From assembly GCA_031284185.1 (NCBI GenBank), contig JAITAJ010000230.1, forward strand, positions 1-14,520: 14,520 nucleotides of DNA. The letters are read 5' to 3'. The notes beneath the pieces were generated by a model that was not told the origin of the DNA, searched no databases, and saw only the letters and a program-made list of their open reading frames with translations. Of the stretch, positions 5,465 to 13,306 are shown one piece after another. The first letter of the stretch is position 1; each line of letters begins with the position of its first letter. This stretch comes from Accumulibacter sp. (GTDB lineage: Bacteria > Pseudomonadota > Gammaproteobacteria > Burkholderiales > Rhodocyclaceae). Position numbers and translations under genes: made by a program.

Positions 5465-6433
5465 TTGAAACTTGAGCCACTCTACAAGCTGATCGCGCCG
5501 CACATGCAGGCCGTCGATACACTGATCCGCCAGAAACTGCAATCCGACGCGCTTCTCGTCAGGCAGGTGGCCGATTACATCATCAATGCCGGGGGCAAGC
5601 GCCTGCGTCCTGCCCTGGTGCTGCTTTCCGCCGGCGCGCTGGGTTATGGCGGGACGCGCCACCACAAACTCGCCGCGATCGTCGAAATCGTGCATACGGC
5701 GACGCTGCTTCACGATGACGTCGTCGACGAGTCCGATCTGCGGCGCAGCAGGAAAACGGCCAATGTCCTGTTCGGCAACGCGGCCAGCATTCTGGTGGGA
5801 GATTTTCTCTATTCGCGCTCCTTTCAGATGATGGTCGAGATCGACGACATGCACATCATGCGCGTCCTGTCCGACGCCACCAACATCATCGCCGGAGGCG
5901 AAGTGTTGCAGTTGATGAATTGCCACAACGCCGACATCGATGAGGCGCGCTACCTGGAAATCATCCGCTGCAAGACCGCCAAGTTGTTCGAGGTCGCCTC
6001 GCGGACCGGAGCGATCGTCGGCGGCGCCGAACCCGAAATCGAGGAATGCCTGGCCGGATACGGCGCTCATCTGGGCACCGCCTTCCAGTTGATCGACGAC
6101 GTGCTCGACTATTCCGGCGCCGAGGCGGATACCGGCAAACATCTCGGCGACGACCTCGCCGAAGGCAAACCGACCTTGCCGCTGATCCACGTCATGCAGC
6201 GCGGAACGGCGGAACAGGCGCGTTGCGCGCGTCAGGCCATCGAAAACGGCGGGCGGGAGAGTTTCCCCGAGGTGCTGGCGGCCATTCACGCCACGGGCGC
6301 CCTGGAACACACACGGAAACAGGCCGAAGCCGAGGTTCGTCGCGCGCGGGCCGCCATCGAGCCGCTGGCCGCTTCCGCATACAAGGATTCTTTGCTAGAA
6401 TTGGCGTCCTTTGCAGTCGCCAGGACATTTTAG
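5465..6433 (+). CDS. ispB: Long-chain polyprenyl (octaprenyl) diphosphate synthase
   Basis: This enzyme extends farnesyl diphosphate with isopentenyl units to give the ubiquinone side chain. Visible motifs, numbered from the TTG start, are GGKRLRP near residue 41, the first Asp-rich motif D84-D-V-V-D88, GEVLQ near 142, KTAKLFE near 165, and the second Asp-rich motif D211-D-V-L-D215 followed by GDDLAEGKPTLPL. A small residue (Ala79) at the fifth place before the first motif fits a long-chain product. The 322-residue length is normal. The TTG start is preferred because family members begin just there (short leader, then an xMxxVDxxI stretch), AGG lies 9 nt upstream, and the GTG at 5423 falls between the promoter hexamers. 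It is transcribed divergently from the Tad operon, with tRNA-Pro 11 nt downstream. Confidence 0.93.
   Translation: MKLEPLYKLIAPHMQAVDTLIRQKLQSDALLVRQVADYIINAGGKRLRPALVLLSAGALGYGGTRHHKLAAIVEIVHTATLLHDDVVDESDLRRSRKTANVLFGNAASILVGDFLYSRSFQMMVEIDDMHIMRVLSDATNIIAGGEVLQLMNCHNADIDEARYLEIIRCKTAKLFEVASRTGAIVGGAEPEIEECLAGYGAHLGTAFQLIDDVLDYSGAEADTGKHLGDDLAEGKPTLPLIHVMQRGTAEQARCARQAIENGGRESFPEVLAAIHATGALEHTRKQAEAEVRRARAAIEPLAASAYKDSLLELASFAVARTF
6393..6401 (+). promoter_or_regulatory. Possible extended -10 promoter for tRNA-Pro inside the ispB end
   Basis: TGCTAGAAT matches an extended -10 element (TGn followed by five of six -10 bases). It lies in the last codons of ispB, with the expected transcript start about 37 nt before the tRNA. 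No good -35 is visible, so the tRNA may instead rely on ispB readthrough. Confidence 0.35.
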
Positions 6434-6444
6434 CGGTTTCCGGT

Positions 6445-6521
<77 letters not shown>

Positions 6522-6534
6522 ACGATTCAAAAGA

Positions 6535-6561
6535 GCCGGATCCGCCGCCGGGCGGTCTGGC
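6535..6561 (+). terminator. Weak GC-rich stem-loop after tRNA-Pro
   Basis: GCCGGATC (6535-6542) can pair with GGTCTGGC (6554-6561) in 8 bp including two G-U pairs, and CTTTCCCCCCC follows. The missing U-run makes this a poor intrinsic terminator. The rest of 6522-6808 shows nothing else I can name. Confidence 0.3.
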
Positions 6562-6808
6562 CTTTCCCCCCCTTGCCCGATCGTGGAAAAATCCGGTTCG
6601 CTTCTGCTATGCTTCCGCAAAATCGTGTGATTCCGCCCGAATCGGCAGCCGATGGATGTCCGGCGCGCGGCGAAGCGGCTCAAATCGAAGCGGAAAGCGC
6701 TTTCTCACACGCCCGGTCTGCCACGGTCGAAACTCCGGCCGCAAAAACGGGGTCTCAGGTTTCGCACCGCCCCGCCAGGGCAAGGTTTCAAACCGGAGTC
6801 GGTTTACG

Positions 6809-7036
6809 ATGAAATACGTGCTCTTGATCGGGCTGGCGCTGATCATTCTCTGCTTCCTCCGCCGCCCGAAAAATCGCCGATCCCGGGCGGCGGGAACGCG
6901 GGCCGCGCGTCAACCGGAGCGGATGGTGCAATGCGCCCGCTGCGGCATCTACCTGCCCGAAAGCGAAAGCGCCCGGGACGGCGCCTGCCACTACTGCGCC
7001 GAACACCGGCACGCGGCGCAGGATCGAACGGACTGA
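6809..7036 (+). CDS. PP0621-like small membrane-anchored protein with a Cys-x2-Cys ... Cys-x2-Cys motif
   Basis: The 75-residue protein has one N-terminal membrane segment (MKYVLLIGLALIILCFL), a basic linker (about residues 18-37) and a compact C-terminal zinc-ribbon-like part: MVQCARCGIYLPESES ... CHYCAEH. The two CxxC pairs could bind zinc or iron. It resembles the small PP0621-type proteins found next to pilS-pilR in beta- and gammaproteobacteria, whose function is not established as far as I know. The ATG at 6809 has GGAG 10 nt upstream; earlier in-frame codons would place the membrane segment internally. It ends 6 nt before pilS, which suggests cotranscription with the two-component system. 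Confidence 0.8.
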   Translation: MKYVLLIGLALIILCFLRRPKNRRSRAAGTRAARQPERMVQCARCGIYLPESESARDGACHYCAEHRHAAQDRTD

Positions 7037-7042
7037 TTCGCC

Positions 7043-8641
7043 ATGCCGGATGCGAAAAACGCAAACGCGCCCCGGATATCGTCGATACACTGGAAGACCC
7101 TGCGCTATTTCAGCGCCTACAGGTTGTGCGTCGCCACGCTGCTCGCGGTATCGTGGCTCTACCACATACCCGCCCTGTCGCTGATCCGGCAGCCCCCCTT
7201 CCACCACCAATCCGCGATAATCGGGTTCTATTTTCTGGTCAACGTGGCCTCTTTCGCCGCGACGCGCGTCTACCAGCGGCATTTCAACTGGCAGCTCACC
7301 GTTCAGGTACTGCTCGACGTGCTGTTCCTGACGTGGCTGGCCCACGTCATCGGCGGATTGCGTGACGGCCTGGGCATCATGCTTCTGGTCACACTGGCCG
7401 GCGCCGGCCTGGTCGGACAGGGAAACATGGCCTTGTTCTACGCGGCGGCGGCGACCTTTGCCGTGCTTGCCGATGAATCGCTGCATGGGCTGGAGAGCGC
7501 CGACAAAGCCGCCGATTTCTTCCAGGCGGGTCTTTTCTGCGCCGGTTCCTTCGCCGTCGCCATTTCCGCCCGCCTGCTGGCCAATCGCATCAACGCCAAC
7601 GAGGATCTGGCCCGGCAGCGCGGCGAAGCGCTCAAGAACCAGATGATCATCAGCCAGCACGTCATCGAGAAAATTCAGGACGGCGTCATCGTTCTGGACC
7701 GGGAAGGACACATCAAGCACCACAATCCGCGCGTCGCGCAGCTCCTCGGGCTTGGCGATCCCAAGGAATGCAAGCTGTCCGCCTATTCGACCGAGCTGGC
7801 TCTGTGTTTCGGCAACTGGTCGGCGCGCGGCGGCGACGGCCCCGTTCTGATCCGGGCGCCGGCAAGCGGCATGCACCTGCGCGCGCGTTTCATCGCAACC
7901 GAGAGTTCCGAGGGAGACGTCCTGATTCTCCTCGAAGATCTCGGCCGCTTGCAGGAACAGGCCAGGCAGCTCAAGCTGGCGGCGCTCGGACGGCTGACGG
8001 CCAGCATCGCGCATGAGATCAGGAACCCGCTTTCGGCCATCAGCCACGCCGGAGAGCTGATGCGCGAGGAATCCACCAGCGCGACCAACGACCGTCTGCT
8101 GCGCATCGTGCTCGACAGCGTCCAGCGCGTCGAGCGCATCGTCAACGACGTGCTTGAGCTTGGGCAGCGCGACCGCGCCCGCCGCGAACCCATCGATCTC
8201 AAGCAGGCGCTGCCGCTGTTCATCGAGGAATTCGTGATCCGGGCAGACGCGCCCGGCGGCGTGGTGCGAGTCGAAATCTCCGGTCGCGCGGTCATCGTAT
8301 TCGACCGGCTGCATCTTCGCCAGGTGCTGTGGAATCTCGTCGGCAACGCGCTGCGTCATTCGCGGCGCGTCACGGGGAGCGTCCGGCTGCGCGTACAGGA
8401 TCACGACCACGACCACGACCACGATCACGGCATCGACATCCACGTGATCGATGACGGCGAAGGGGTGGACGAAGCGCATCGTGAACAGATTTTTGAGCCG
8501 TTCTTCACGACGCACAGCCGTGGTACCGGCCTGGGGCTTTACATCGCGCGCGAACTGTGCGAGGCCAACGATGCCCGGCTCGAACTTCTGGGCAGCCGGG
8601 CCGGCGCCGACTTTTGCGTATCGGGAAGGAGTGCCGAGTGA
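7043..8641 (+). CDS. pilS: Sensor histidine kinase PilS
   Basis: This 532-residue membrane kinase pairs with PilR to control sigma-54-dependent pilin transcription. The N-terminal third has about six hydrophobic segments (roughly residues 25-210), as in PilS. A PAS-like sensor region follows (HVIEKIQDGVIVLDREGHI, about 210-290). The dimerisation/phosphoacceptor region has His324 in the SIAHEIRNPLSAI motif. The ATP-binding domain has an N-box with Asn435 (LWNLVGNAL), a G1 box at D470-D-G-E-G and the G2 stretch TGLGLYIA. An unusual five-fold Asp-His run (453-462) lies between the N-box and G1. The ATG at 7043 follows the small protein gene by 6 nt. The stop overlaps the pilR start (GTGA), indicating translational coupling. 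No pilin with a type IVa signal is in the window. Confidence 0.95.
   Translation: MPDAKNANAPRISSIHWKTLRYFSAYRLCVATLLAVSWLYHIPALSLIRQPPFHHQSAIIGFYFLVNVASFAATRVYQRHFNWQLTVQVLLDVLFLTWLAHVIGGLRDGLGIMLLVTLAGAGLVGQGNMALFYAAAATFAVLADESLHGLESADKAADFFQAGLFCAGSFAVAISARLLANRINANEDLARQRGEALKNQMIISQHVIEKIQDGVIVLDREGHIKHHNPRVAQLLGLGDPKECKLSAYSTELALCFGNWSARGGDGPVLIRAPASGMHLRARFIATESSEGDVLILLEDLGRLQEQARQLKLAALGRLTASIAHEIRNPLSAISHAGELMREESTSATNDRLLRIVLDSVQRVERIVNDVLELGQRDRARREPIDLKQALPLFIEEFVIRADAPGGVVRVEISGRAVIVFDRLHLRQVLWNLVGNALRHSRRVTGSVRLRVQDHDHDHDHDHGIDIHVIDDGEGVDEAHREQIFEPFFTTHSRGTGLGLYIARELCEANDARLELLGSRAGADFCVSGRSAE
8402..8428 (+). repeat. CACGAC hexanucleotide array in pilS
   Basis: Three perfect CACGAC units, then CACGAT and CAC, encode most of the alternating Asp-His run at residues 453-462 of PilS. 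Copy-number changes would keep the frame. The array lies between the N-box and the G1 box of the kinase ATP-binding domain, probably in a surface loop between strands. Confidence 0.85.
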
Positions 8642-10020
8642 ACACGGACAAGGCCGACAGGAAGCGTGAGGAAAAGCCGCGCGTGCTGGTCATCGACGAC
8701 GAGGAAGACATCCGTGAGCTGCTCGACCTGACCATCGCGCGCATGGGGCTGTCGGCCGATTGCGCCGGTACGGTCGCGGAAGCGAAACAGTTGCTGAAAA
8801 AGGAACGCTACAGCCTGTGCCTGACCGACATGCGGCTGCCCGACGGGGAAGGTCTGGAGATCGTGCGTCTGATCGGCGCCGACTACGGAGAGACGCCGGT
8901 CGCCGTGATCACCGCGTTCGGCAGTACGGACAACGCCGTCGCCGCGCTCAAGGCCGGCGCCTTCGACTATCTGGCGAAACCCGTGGCGCTCGGCCAGTTG
9001 CGCACGCTGATCAAGTCGGCCATCGATCTTCCCCGGGAGAAAACGCCGCGGGACACGCCGAAGGACAAGCTCGCCGGAAGCACCGGCCAGTTGAGCGGCG
9101 ACTCACCGGCCATCACCGTCGTTCGTGAAATGATCGACAAACTCGCGCGCAGCCAGGCCCCGGTTCACATCTCCGGCGAATCGGGCAGTGGCAAGGAAGT
9201 GGCGGCCCGGTTGATTCACCATTGCAGCGCGCGCCGGGCGGCCCCGTTCATTCCGGTCAACTGCGGCGCCATTCCCGAAAACCTGATGGAAAGCGAATTT
9301 TTCGGTTATCGCAAGGGCGCCTTCACGGGGGCCGACGGAGATCGTGACGGCTTCTTCCAGGCCGCCAGCGGCGGCACCCTGTTCCTCGACGAAGTTGCCG
9401 ACCTGCCGCTGCCGATGCAGGTCAAACTGTTGCGCGCCATCCAGGAAAAGAAGGTGCGCAAGGTCGGAAGCGCGGTCGAGGAACCCGTCGACGCGCGCAT
9501 CGTCTCGGCCACGCACCGCCTGCTGAAAGACTGTGTCGACGCGGGCACGTTCAGGCAGGACCTGTACTACCGGCTGAACGTGATCGAGCTGAAAATGCCG
9601 GCGCTGCGCGAGCGGCGGGAGGACATTCCGTTCCTGGTCGAATCCCTGCTGTCGCGCATGTACACGGACGACCGGCCACGGCTGAGCGACGAAGCCATGC
9701 GCGCGCTATGCGGCTATGCTTATCCCGGCAACGTGCGCGAACTCGAAAACATCCTCGAACGGGCCACGGCGCTCTGCCGCGACAACCGGGTCGAACTCGA
9801 AGATCTGCAACTTGCCGACGATCCCGCGCTCAGCGACGGTGAAACGCTTTCCGGTGAAACGCTGGACGACCATCTGAATCGCGTGGAAAGGCAGAGCATT
9901 CTCGATGCCTTGGCGAAGACCGGCTTCAACCGTACCGCGGCGGCTCGGCGGCTCGGCGTCACCTTCCGGTCTCTGCGCTACCGCATCGAGCGGCTGGGCA
10001 TCGAGGAAGGGACCGAATGA
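8638..10020 (+). CDS. pilR: Sigma-54-dependent response regulator PilR
   Basis: The 460-residue NtrC-family activator has all three domains. The receiver has acidic residues D20/D21, phosphoacceptor Asp64 (CLTDMRLPDG) and a Lys in the YLAKPV motif. The AAA+ domain has Walker A GESGSGKE from residue 180, an intact GAFTGA loop at 227-232 that contacts sigma-54, and Walker B GGTLFLDEVADL. The C-terminal helix-turn-helix is Fis-like (FNRTAAARRLGVTFRSLRYRIERLGI). The GTG at 8638 is chosen because AAGGAG lies 6 nt upstream and it overlaps the pilS stop by 4 nt. It would activate pilA-type promoters elsewhere in the genome. Whether it also acts on the Flp pilins at the other end of this window cannot be told, since I see no clear sigma-54 site there. 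Confidence 0.96.
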   Translation: MNTDKADRKREEKPRVLVIDDEEDIRELLDLTIARMGLSADCAGTVAEAKQLLKKERYSLCLTDMRLPDGEGLEIVRLIGADYGETPVAVITAFGSTDNAVAALKAGAFDYLAKPVALGQLRTLIKSAIDLPREKTPRDTPKDKLAGSTGQLSGDSPAITVVREMIDKLARSQAPVHISGESGSGKEVAARLIHHCSARRAAPFIPVNCGAIPENLMESEFFGYRKGAFTGADGDRDGFFQAASGGTLFLDEVADLPLPMQVKLLRAIQEKKVRKVGSAVEEPVDARIVSATHRLLKDCVDAGTFRQDLYYRLNVIELKMPALRERREDIPFLVESLLSRMYTDDRPRLSDEAMRALCGYAYPGNVRELENILERATALCRDNRVELEDLQLADDPALSDGETLSGETLDDHLNRVERQSILDALAKTGFNRTAAARRLGVTFRSLRYRIERLGIEEGTE

Positions 10021-10877
10021 CCTTCGCCGGCGCGATGACCGACGGATGGATCGGCGGCATTCGCCGCATCCCGTCGCCCAACTGCGACGATCGTCCCGCC
10101 GGGCAGACCGTGTCGCTGATCATCATTCACGCGATCAGCCTGCCGCCGTCGCAATTCGGTGGCGACGGCATCGAGCGGCTATTCACCAATACGCTCGACC
10201 CCGGCGCCCATCCCTGTTTCGCCGGCATCGCCTCGCTGCGGGTATCGGCGCACTTCCTGATCCGCCGGGACGGCGAGCCGATCCAATTCGTTTCCTGCGA
10301 CCGGCGCGCCTGGCATGCCGGCGTCTCATGCTGGCAGGGAAGGACGGCCTGCAACGATTTTTCCATCGGCATAGAGCTTGAAGGATGCGACGAACTCCCC
10401 TTTGAAGACATCCAATACGATCGGCTCATTGCCCTGATCGGACGATTGCGTTCCCACTACCCGATCACCGCGCTGGCCGGCCACGCGGACGTCGCGCCGG
10501 AACGAAAGACCGACCCGGGGCCTTGTTTCGCATGGCAGAGGGTTTCAGAGGACAGAGGTTCGAGAGGACAGAAGACAGATGAGCTTGCGGCGCTTCGCGC
10601 CGGGAGAAGGAGGAAAAACCGAGCGATGGGTTTTTCTGTCTTCTGTCCCGTTCCCCACTCGGCGCGAAGCGTCCAAGCCTATCTGTCTTCTGTCCTCTCA
10701 AGATTCTGTCCTCTGAAACTGATCCTGCTCCCGCCTGTTGTCTTCTCCACCCGGATCTGTCTGTCGATCCGCTCGCCGAGTTCGGCGACGTGCGAGATGA
10801 CGCCGATGATGCGCCCGCCGCCCGTCATTTCCGAGAGCGTCCTGACCGCAAGTTCCAGCGCTTCCGGGTCGAGATAG
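10017..10877 (+). CDS. ampD: 1,6-anhydro-N-acetylmuramyl-L-alanine amidase AmpD with an aberrant C-terminal extension
   Basis: AmpD cleaves the L-Ala bond of anhydromuropeptides in cytoplasmic cell-wall recycling. Residues 1-173 match the family: Zn ligands His38, His156 and Asp166, and catalytic Glu120 and Lys164, in the stretches IIIHAISLPP, NDFSIGIELEG and GHADVAPERKTDPGP. Family members end roughly ten residues after the DPGP.F.W motif, at about 180-190 aa. Here the frame enters the AGAGGACAG repeat right after W173-Q-R-V and stays open to 286 residues, through the repeat and then antisense to the end of sbcC. The last ~110 residues are thus probably repeat-derived and not functional. The gene starts in an ATGA overlap with the pilR stop, implying coupled translation. 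The amidase core is certain; expression of the long tail is not. Confidence 0.88.
   Translation: MTFAGAMTDGWIGGIRRIPSPNCDDRPAGQTVSLIIIHAISLPPSQFGGDGIERLFTNTLDPGAHPCFAGIASLRVSAHFLIRRDGEPIQFVSCDRRAWHAGVSCWQGRTACNDFSIGIELEGCDELPFEDIQYDRLIALIGRLRSHYPITALAGHADVAPERKTDPGPCFAWQRVSEDRGSRGQKTDELAALRAGRRRKNRAMGFSVFCPVPHSARSVQAYLSSVLSRFCPLKLILLPPVVFSTRICLSIRSPSSATCEMTPMMRPPPVISESVLTASSSASGSR
10542..10718. repeat. Long imperfect inverted repeat of AGAGGACAG units between ampD and sbcC
   Basis: The left arm (10542-10620) and the right arm (10629-10718) are imperfect reverse complements. The outer 15 bp (GTTTCAGAGGACAGA) match exactly, then 5 differ. Next come 19 exact bp (GAGAGGACAGAAGACAGAT), a common GCTTG, 12 exact bp (CGCTTCGCGCCG), a divergent part, and an inner stem AAAAACC/GGTTTTT around an 8-nt loop. 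The right arm carries about 11 extra bases, including one more AGAAGACAG unit. It supplies the last ~14 codons and the stop of sbcC and reads through ampD. It could act as a bidirectional terminator for the convergent genes. Confidence 0.9.
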
Positions 10878-13306
10878 CCGAAGCCTTCGTCGATGAACAT
10901 CGCGTCGAGCCGGACGCCGCCCACGCTTTGCTGAACCACGTCGGACAGCCCGAGCGCGAGCGATAACGACGCCAGGAAGGATTCCCCGCCGGACAGGGTG
11001 TTCGCCGAGCGGGTCTTGCCGGTGTATGCGTCGAGCACTTCGAGTTCCAGCCCCCACTTCCTGTTGCCGCTGTCACTGTCGGCCTTGCGCAGAAAGGTGT
11101 AGCGGCTCTGGCTCATCCGCCGGAGGCGCAGATTCGCGGCGCCGAGCACACGCTCGAAATACGCCGCTTGCGCATAGGTCTCAAAATCGAGTTTGCCGTT
11201 CGCGGTGTCCGATAATTGCCTGACGGCGGCGTATCGCTTCTCTAGTCTGGCAAAACGCGCCGCGCTTTGCCGCAACTCGTTCAATACCCGATTCGTCTGT
11301 TCGAGGCGGCTCTTTATTTCATCGCGCCGCTCGCGCAGTCCGGCGGACGCGATATCGACCGCTTCCGCTTCGGCGGCGAGCCTTTGCAGATCGGGCTTTT
11401 CCCTGTCCTTCGTCTCGGCCGTGAGCCGTCCGATTTCCGAGTCGAGCCGCTCTTTCTCCTTCCCGTAGTCGGCAAGCCGCCTCGCCATGAAAGCGAGATC
11501 GTCTTCCGTGACCAGCGCGGCGGCATATTCCGCCTCATCCGCGAAGCCATTCGCCCGCAACGCGCCGACATACGCGCCGCGCGCTTCGTCATGAATCTTC
11601 CCTTGCTCCCGCTCGCGGCGTTCGCGTTCTTCGAGCAGGGTCCGCGCGGCCTGATCCGCCTTGTCGGCCTCGGCGCCTTGGCTTGCCGCGGCCTCGCGTT
11701 TTTGCGCCAGCGCGGCAAGCGCCCGCTCTTCCGCTTTTTTCTCCGCGGCCAGCCGCTCTCTCCGGGCCTGCGCCGCTTTCAGCCTTTCGCTCAATCGCTC
11801 TCCGGCCTCATCCCAGGTGACACCGGGGACGAACGCCGACAGGTCCGCAAGAAAACGCCCGATGAGCGTCTCGATCGCGGATTTCAGCTCGGCGCACGCG
11901 GTGGCCTTCGCGTCACGCTTCACACGCGCCTCATCCAGGGTTCCCCTGGCTTTTTCCAGCCGGCCTTCCGAGACCTCGCCCTCGGCGAGGCCCGCCGGCG
12001 CGGGATGTCCGGTCGAGCCGCAAACCGGACAGGGTTTTCCGGCGACGAGATTTTTCGCCAGTATCCCCGCCTGTCCGCGCAAAAACGCTTCCTCGATCGC
12101 CCTGTGTCCGTCGCTCGCCGCGTTGAATCCGGCGATCAGCGCCTCCAGGGCGGCGCGCGAATCCCGCAACCCGGACCGTTTCGTCTCGATGGCGTGGTAA
12201 TCCGACGCCAGAACGCTCAATCTGTCGAAGCCGTCCGCCGACTGTTCCCATTCGCGTTTCAGCCTGTCGAACGCCGCTCGCCGGTCATCGAGCGGCGGCA
12301 AATCGGCGAGGAGCGCTCGGGCCTTCGCCAGCCCGGTCTGCGCGCTGGCCGCGCGCGCTCTGGCTTTGTTCAGATCGTCCCGCGCCGCGACGTGGCGCCT
12401 GCCGGTTTCGTCCGATCTGCCGGCGAACGGCCCGACGCGGCGCAGAGCGATTTCTCCACGGGCATGGCGTTCGCCGATCCGCTCCATCTCGCCGGCCTTC
12501 GCCGAATGTGCCGCGAGCGCGGCGCGCGCCGCGTCGAGCGCGTCGAACTTCCCGGCAAGTTCCCGCGCCACGGCCATCTTCGCGGCGAGGCCGGTCTTTT
12601 GCTTTTCGTACCCGGCGAGCCTTTCGTCCGTTACGGAAAGTTCCTTCCTGTCGTTTTCGAGCTGTTCATCCCATCTGGCGAATTGCTCGTCGCGCCTGTA
12701 CGGATCGAGGCCGTGACGCGCGAACTCGCCGCGGCAGACATCCAGCTCGCCGCTCAGCGCCCTCGCTCGTGATTTCAGGTTTTCCTGAAAGGATCTGAGC
12801 GCATCCGTGCCGAAGATATCGCGCAGGATGCCGACCCGATCCTTCGTGCCGCTTTGCAAGAAACGCAGAAAATCATTCTGCGCGATCATCACGATCTGCG
12901 CGAACTGATCGCGCTCGAGCCCGATGATCTCGGTCACTTTCGGCCTGACGTTGCGCTCGCCGCTCACGTTCGCGCCATCGGGCAGACGCAGTTCCACCTC
13001 CTGTCCGTTGTTCCTGATCGCGCGTTTGATGGAGTACACGTCATTCGCGGACGAAAAATCGAGTTCCACGAAGGTTCTGGCCTTCTCGTCGGCGAAGTCG
13101 GAACGCAGCATTTGATACCTGTTCCGCGCCTTCCCGCTCGCCTCGCCGAACAGCGCAAAGGAAATCGCATCGAATATCGTGGTCTTTCCCGAACCCGTCT
13201 CGCCGGTAATGAGATAAAGCCCGCTCGTTCCGAGCCGGGTGAAATCCACGCTCTGCGTATCGGCATAGGGGCCGAAGGCGCTCATCGTCAATCTGAGCGG
13301 TTTCAT
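10679..13306 (-). CDS. sbcC: Exonuclease SbcC (Rad50-type ATPase subunit)
   Basis: The 875-residue SMC-like ATPase forms with SbcD the nuclease that opens hairpins and processes blocked DNA ends. Walker A (GETGSGKT) has Lys41 and the Q-loop region IAQNDFLRFLQSGT lies near residue 140. Two long charged coiled-coil stretches (roughly 170-410 and 445-700) flank the zinc hook C426-P-V-C429. The ABC signature LSGGES is at 771-776, and Walker B ends in FIDEGFGYLD at 804-813. The opening MKPLRLTMSAFGPYA and LGTSGLYLITGETGSGKTT resemble the form common in Clostridia rather than E. coli SbcC; this is from memory. The start overlaps the sbcD stop (ATGA). The last ~14 residues (ISFRGQNLERTEDR) are encoded by the repeat, so the original C-terminus may have ended near VEKTTGGSR. 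Confidence 0.95.
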   Translation of the reverse strand: MKPLRLTMSAFGPYADTQSVDFTRLGTSGLYLITGETGSGKTTIFDAISFALFGEASGKARNRYQMLRSDFADEKARTFVELDFSSANDVYSIKRAIRNNGQEVELRLPDGANVSGERNVRPKVTEIIGLERDQFAQIVMIAQNDFLRFLQSGTKDRVGILRDIFGTDALRSFQENLKSRARALSGELDVCRGEFARHGLDPYRRDEQFARWDEQLENDRKELSVTDERLAGYEKQKTGLAAKMAVARELAGKFDALDAARAALAAHSAKAGEMERIGERHARGEIALRRVGPFAGRSDETGRRHVAARDDLNKARARAASAQTGLAKARALLADLPPLDDRRAAFDRLKREWEQSADGFDRLSVLASDYHAIETKRSGLRDSRAALEALIAGFNAASDGHRAIEEAFLRGQAGILAKNLVAGKPCPVCGSTGHPAPAGLAEGEVSEGRLEKARGTLDEARVKRDAKATACAELKSAIETLIGRFLADLSAFVPGVTWDEAGERLSERLKAAQARRERLAAEKKAEERALAALAQKREAAASQGAEADKADQAARTLLEERERREREQGKIHDEARGAYVGALRANGFADEAEYAAALVTEDDLAFMARRLADYGKEKERLDSEIGRLTAETKDREKPDLQRLAAEAEAVDIASAGLRERRDEIKSRLEQTNRVLNELRQSAARFARLEKRYAAVRQLSDTANGKLDFETYAQAAYFERVLGAANLRLRRMSQSRYTFLRKADSDSGNRKWGLELEVLDAYTGKTRSANTLSGGESFLASLSLALGLSDVVQQSVGGVRLDAMFIDEGFGYLDPEALELAVRTLSEMTGGGRIIGVISHVAELGERIDRQIRVEKTTGGSRISFRGQNLERTEDR

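Noticed and set aside
10565..10660. A small regulatory RNA gene in the ampD-sbcC junction
   Set aside because: The strong hairpin is explained by the inverted repeat, and no independent promoter is visible. Expression data would be needed to support an RNA gene.
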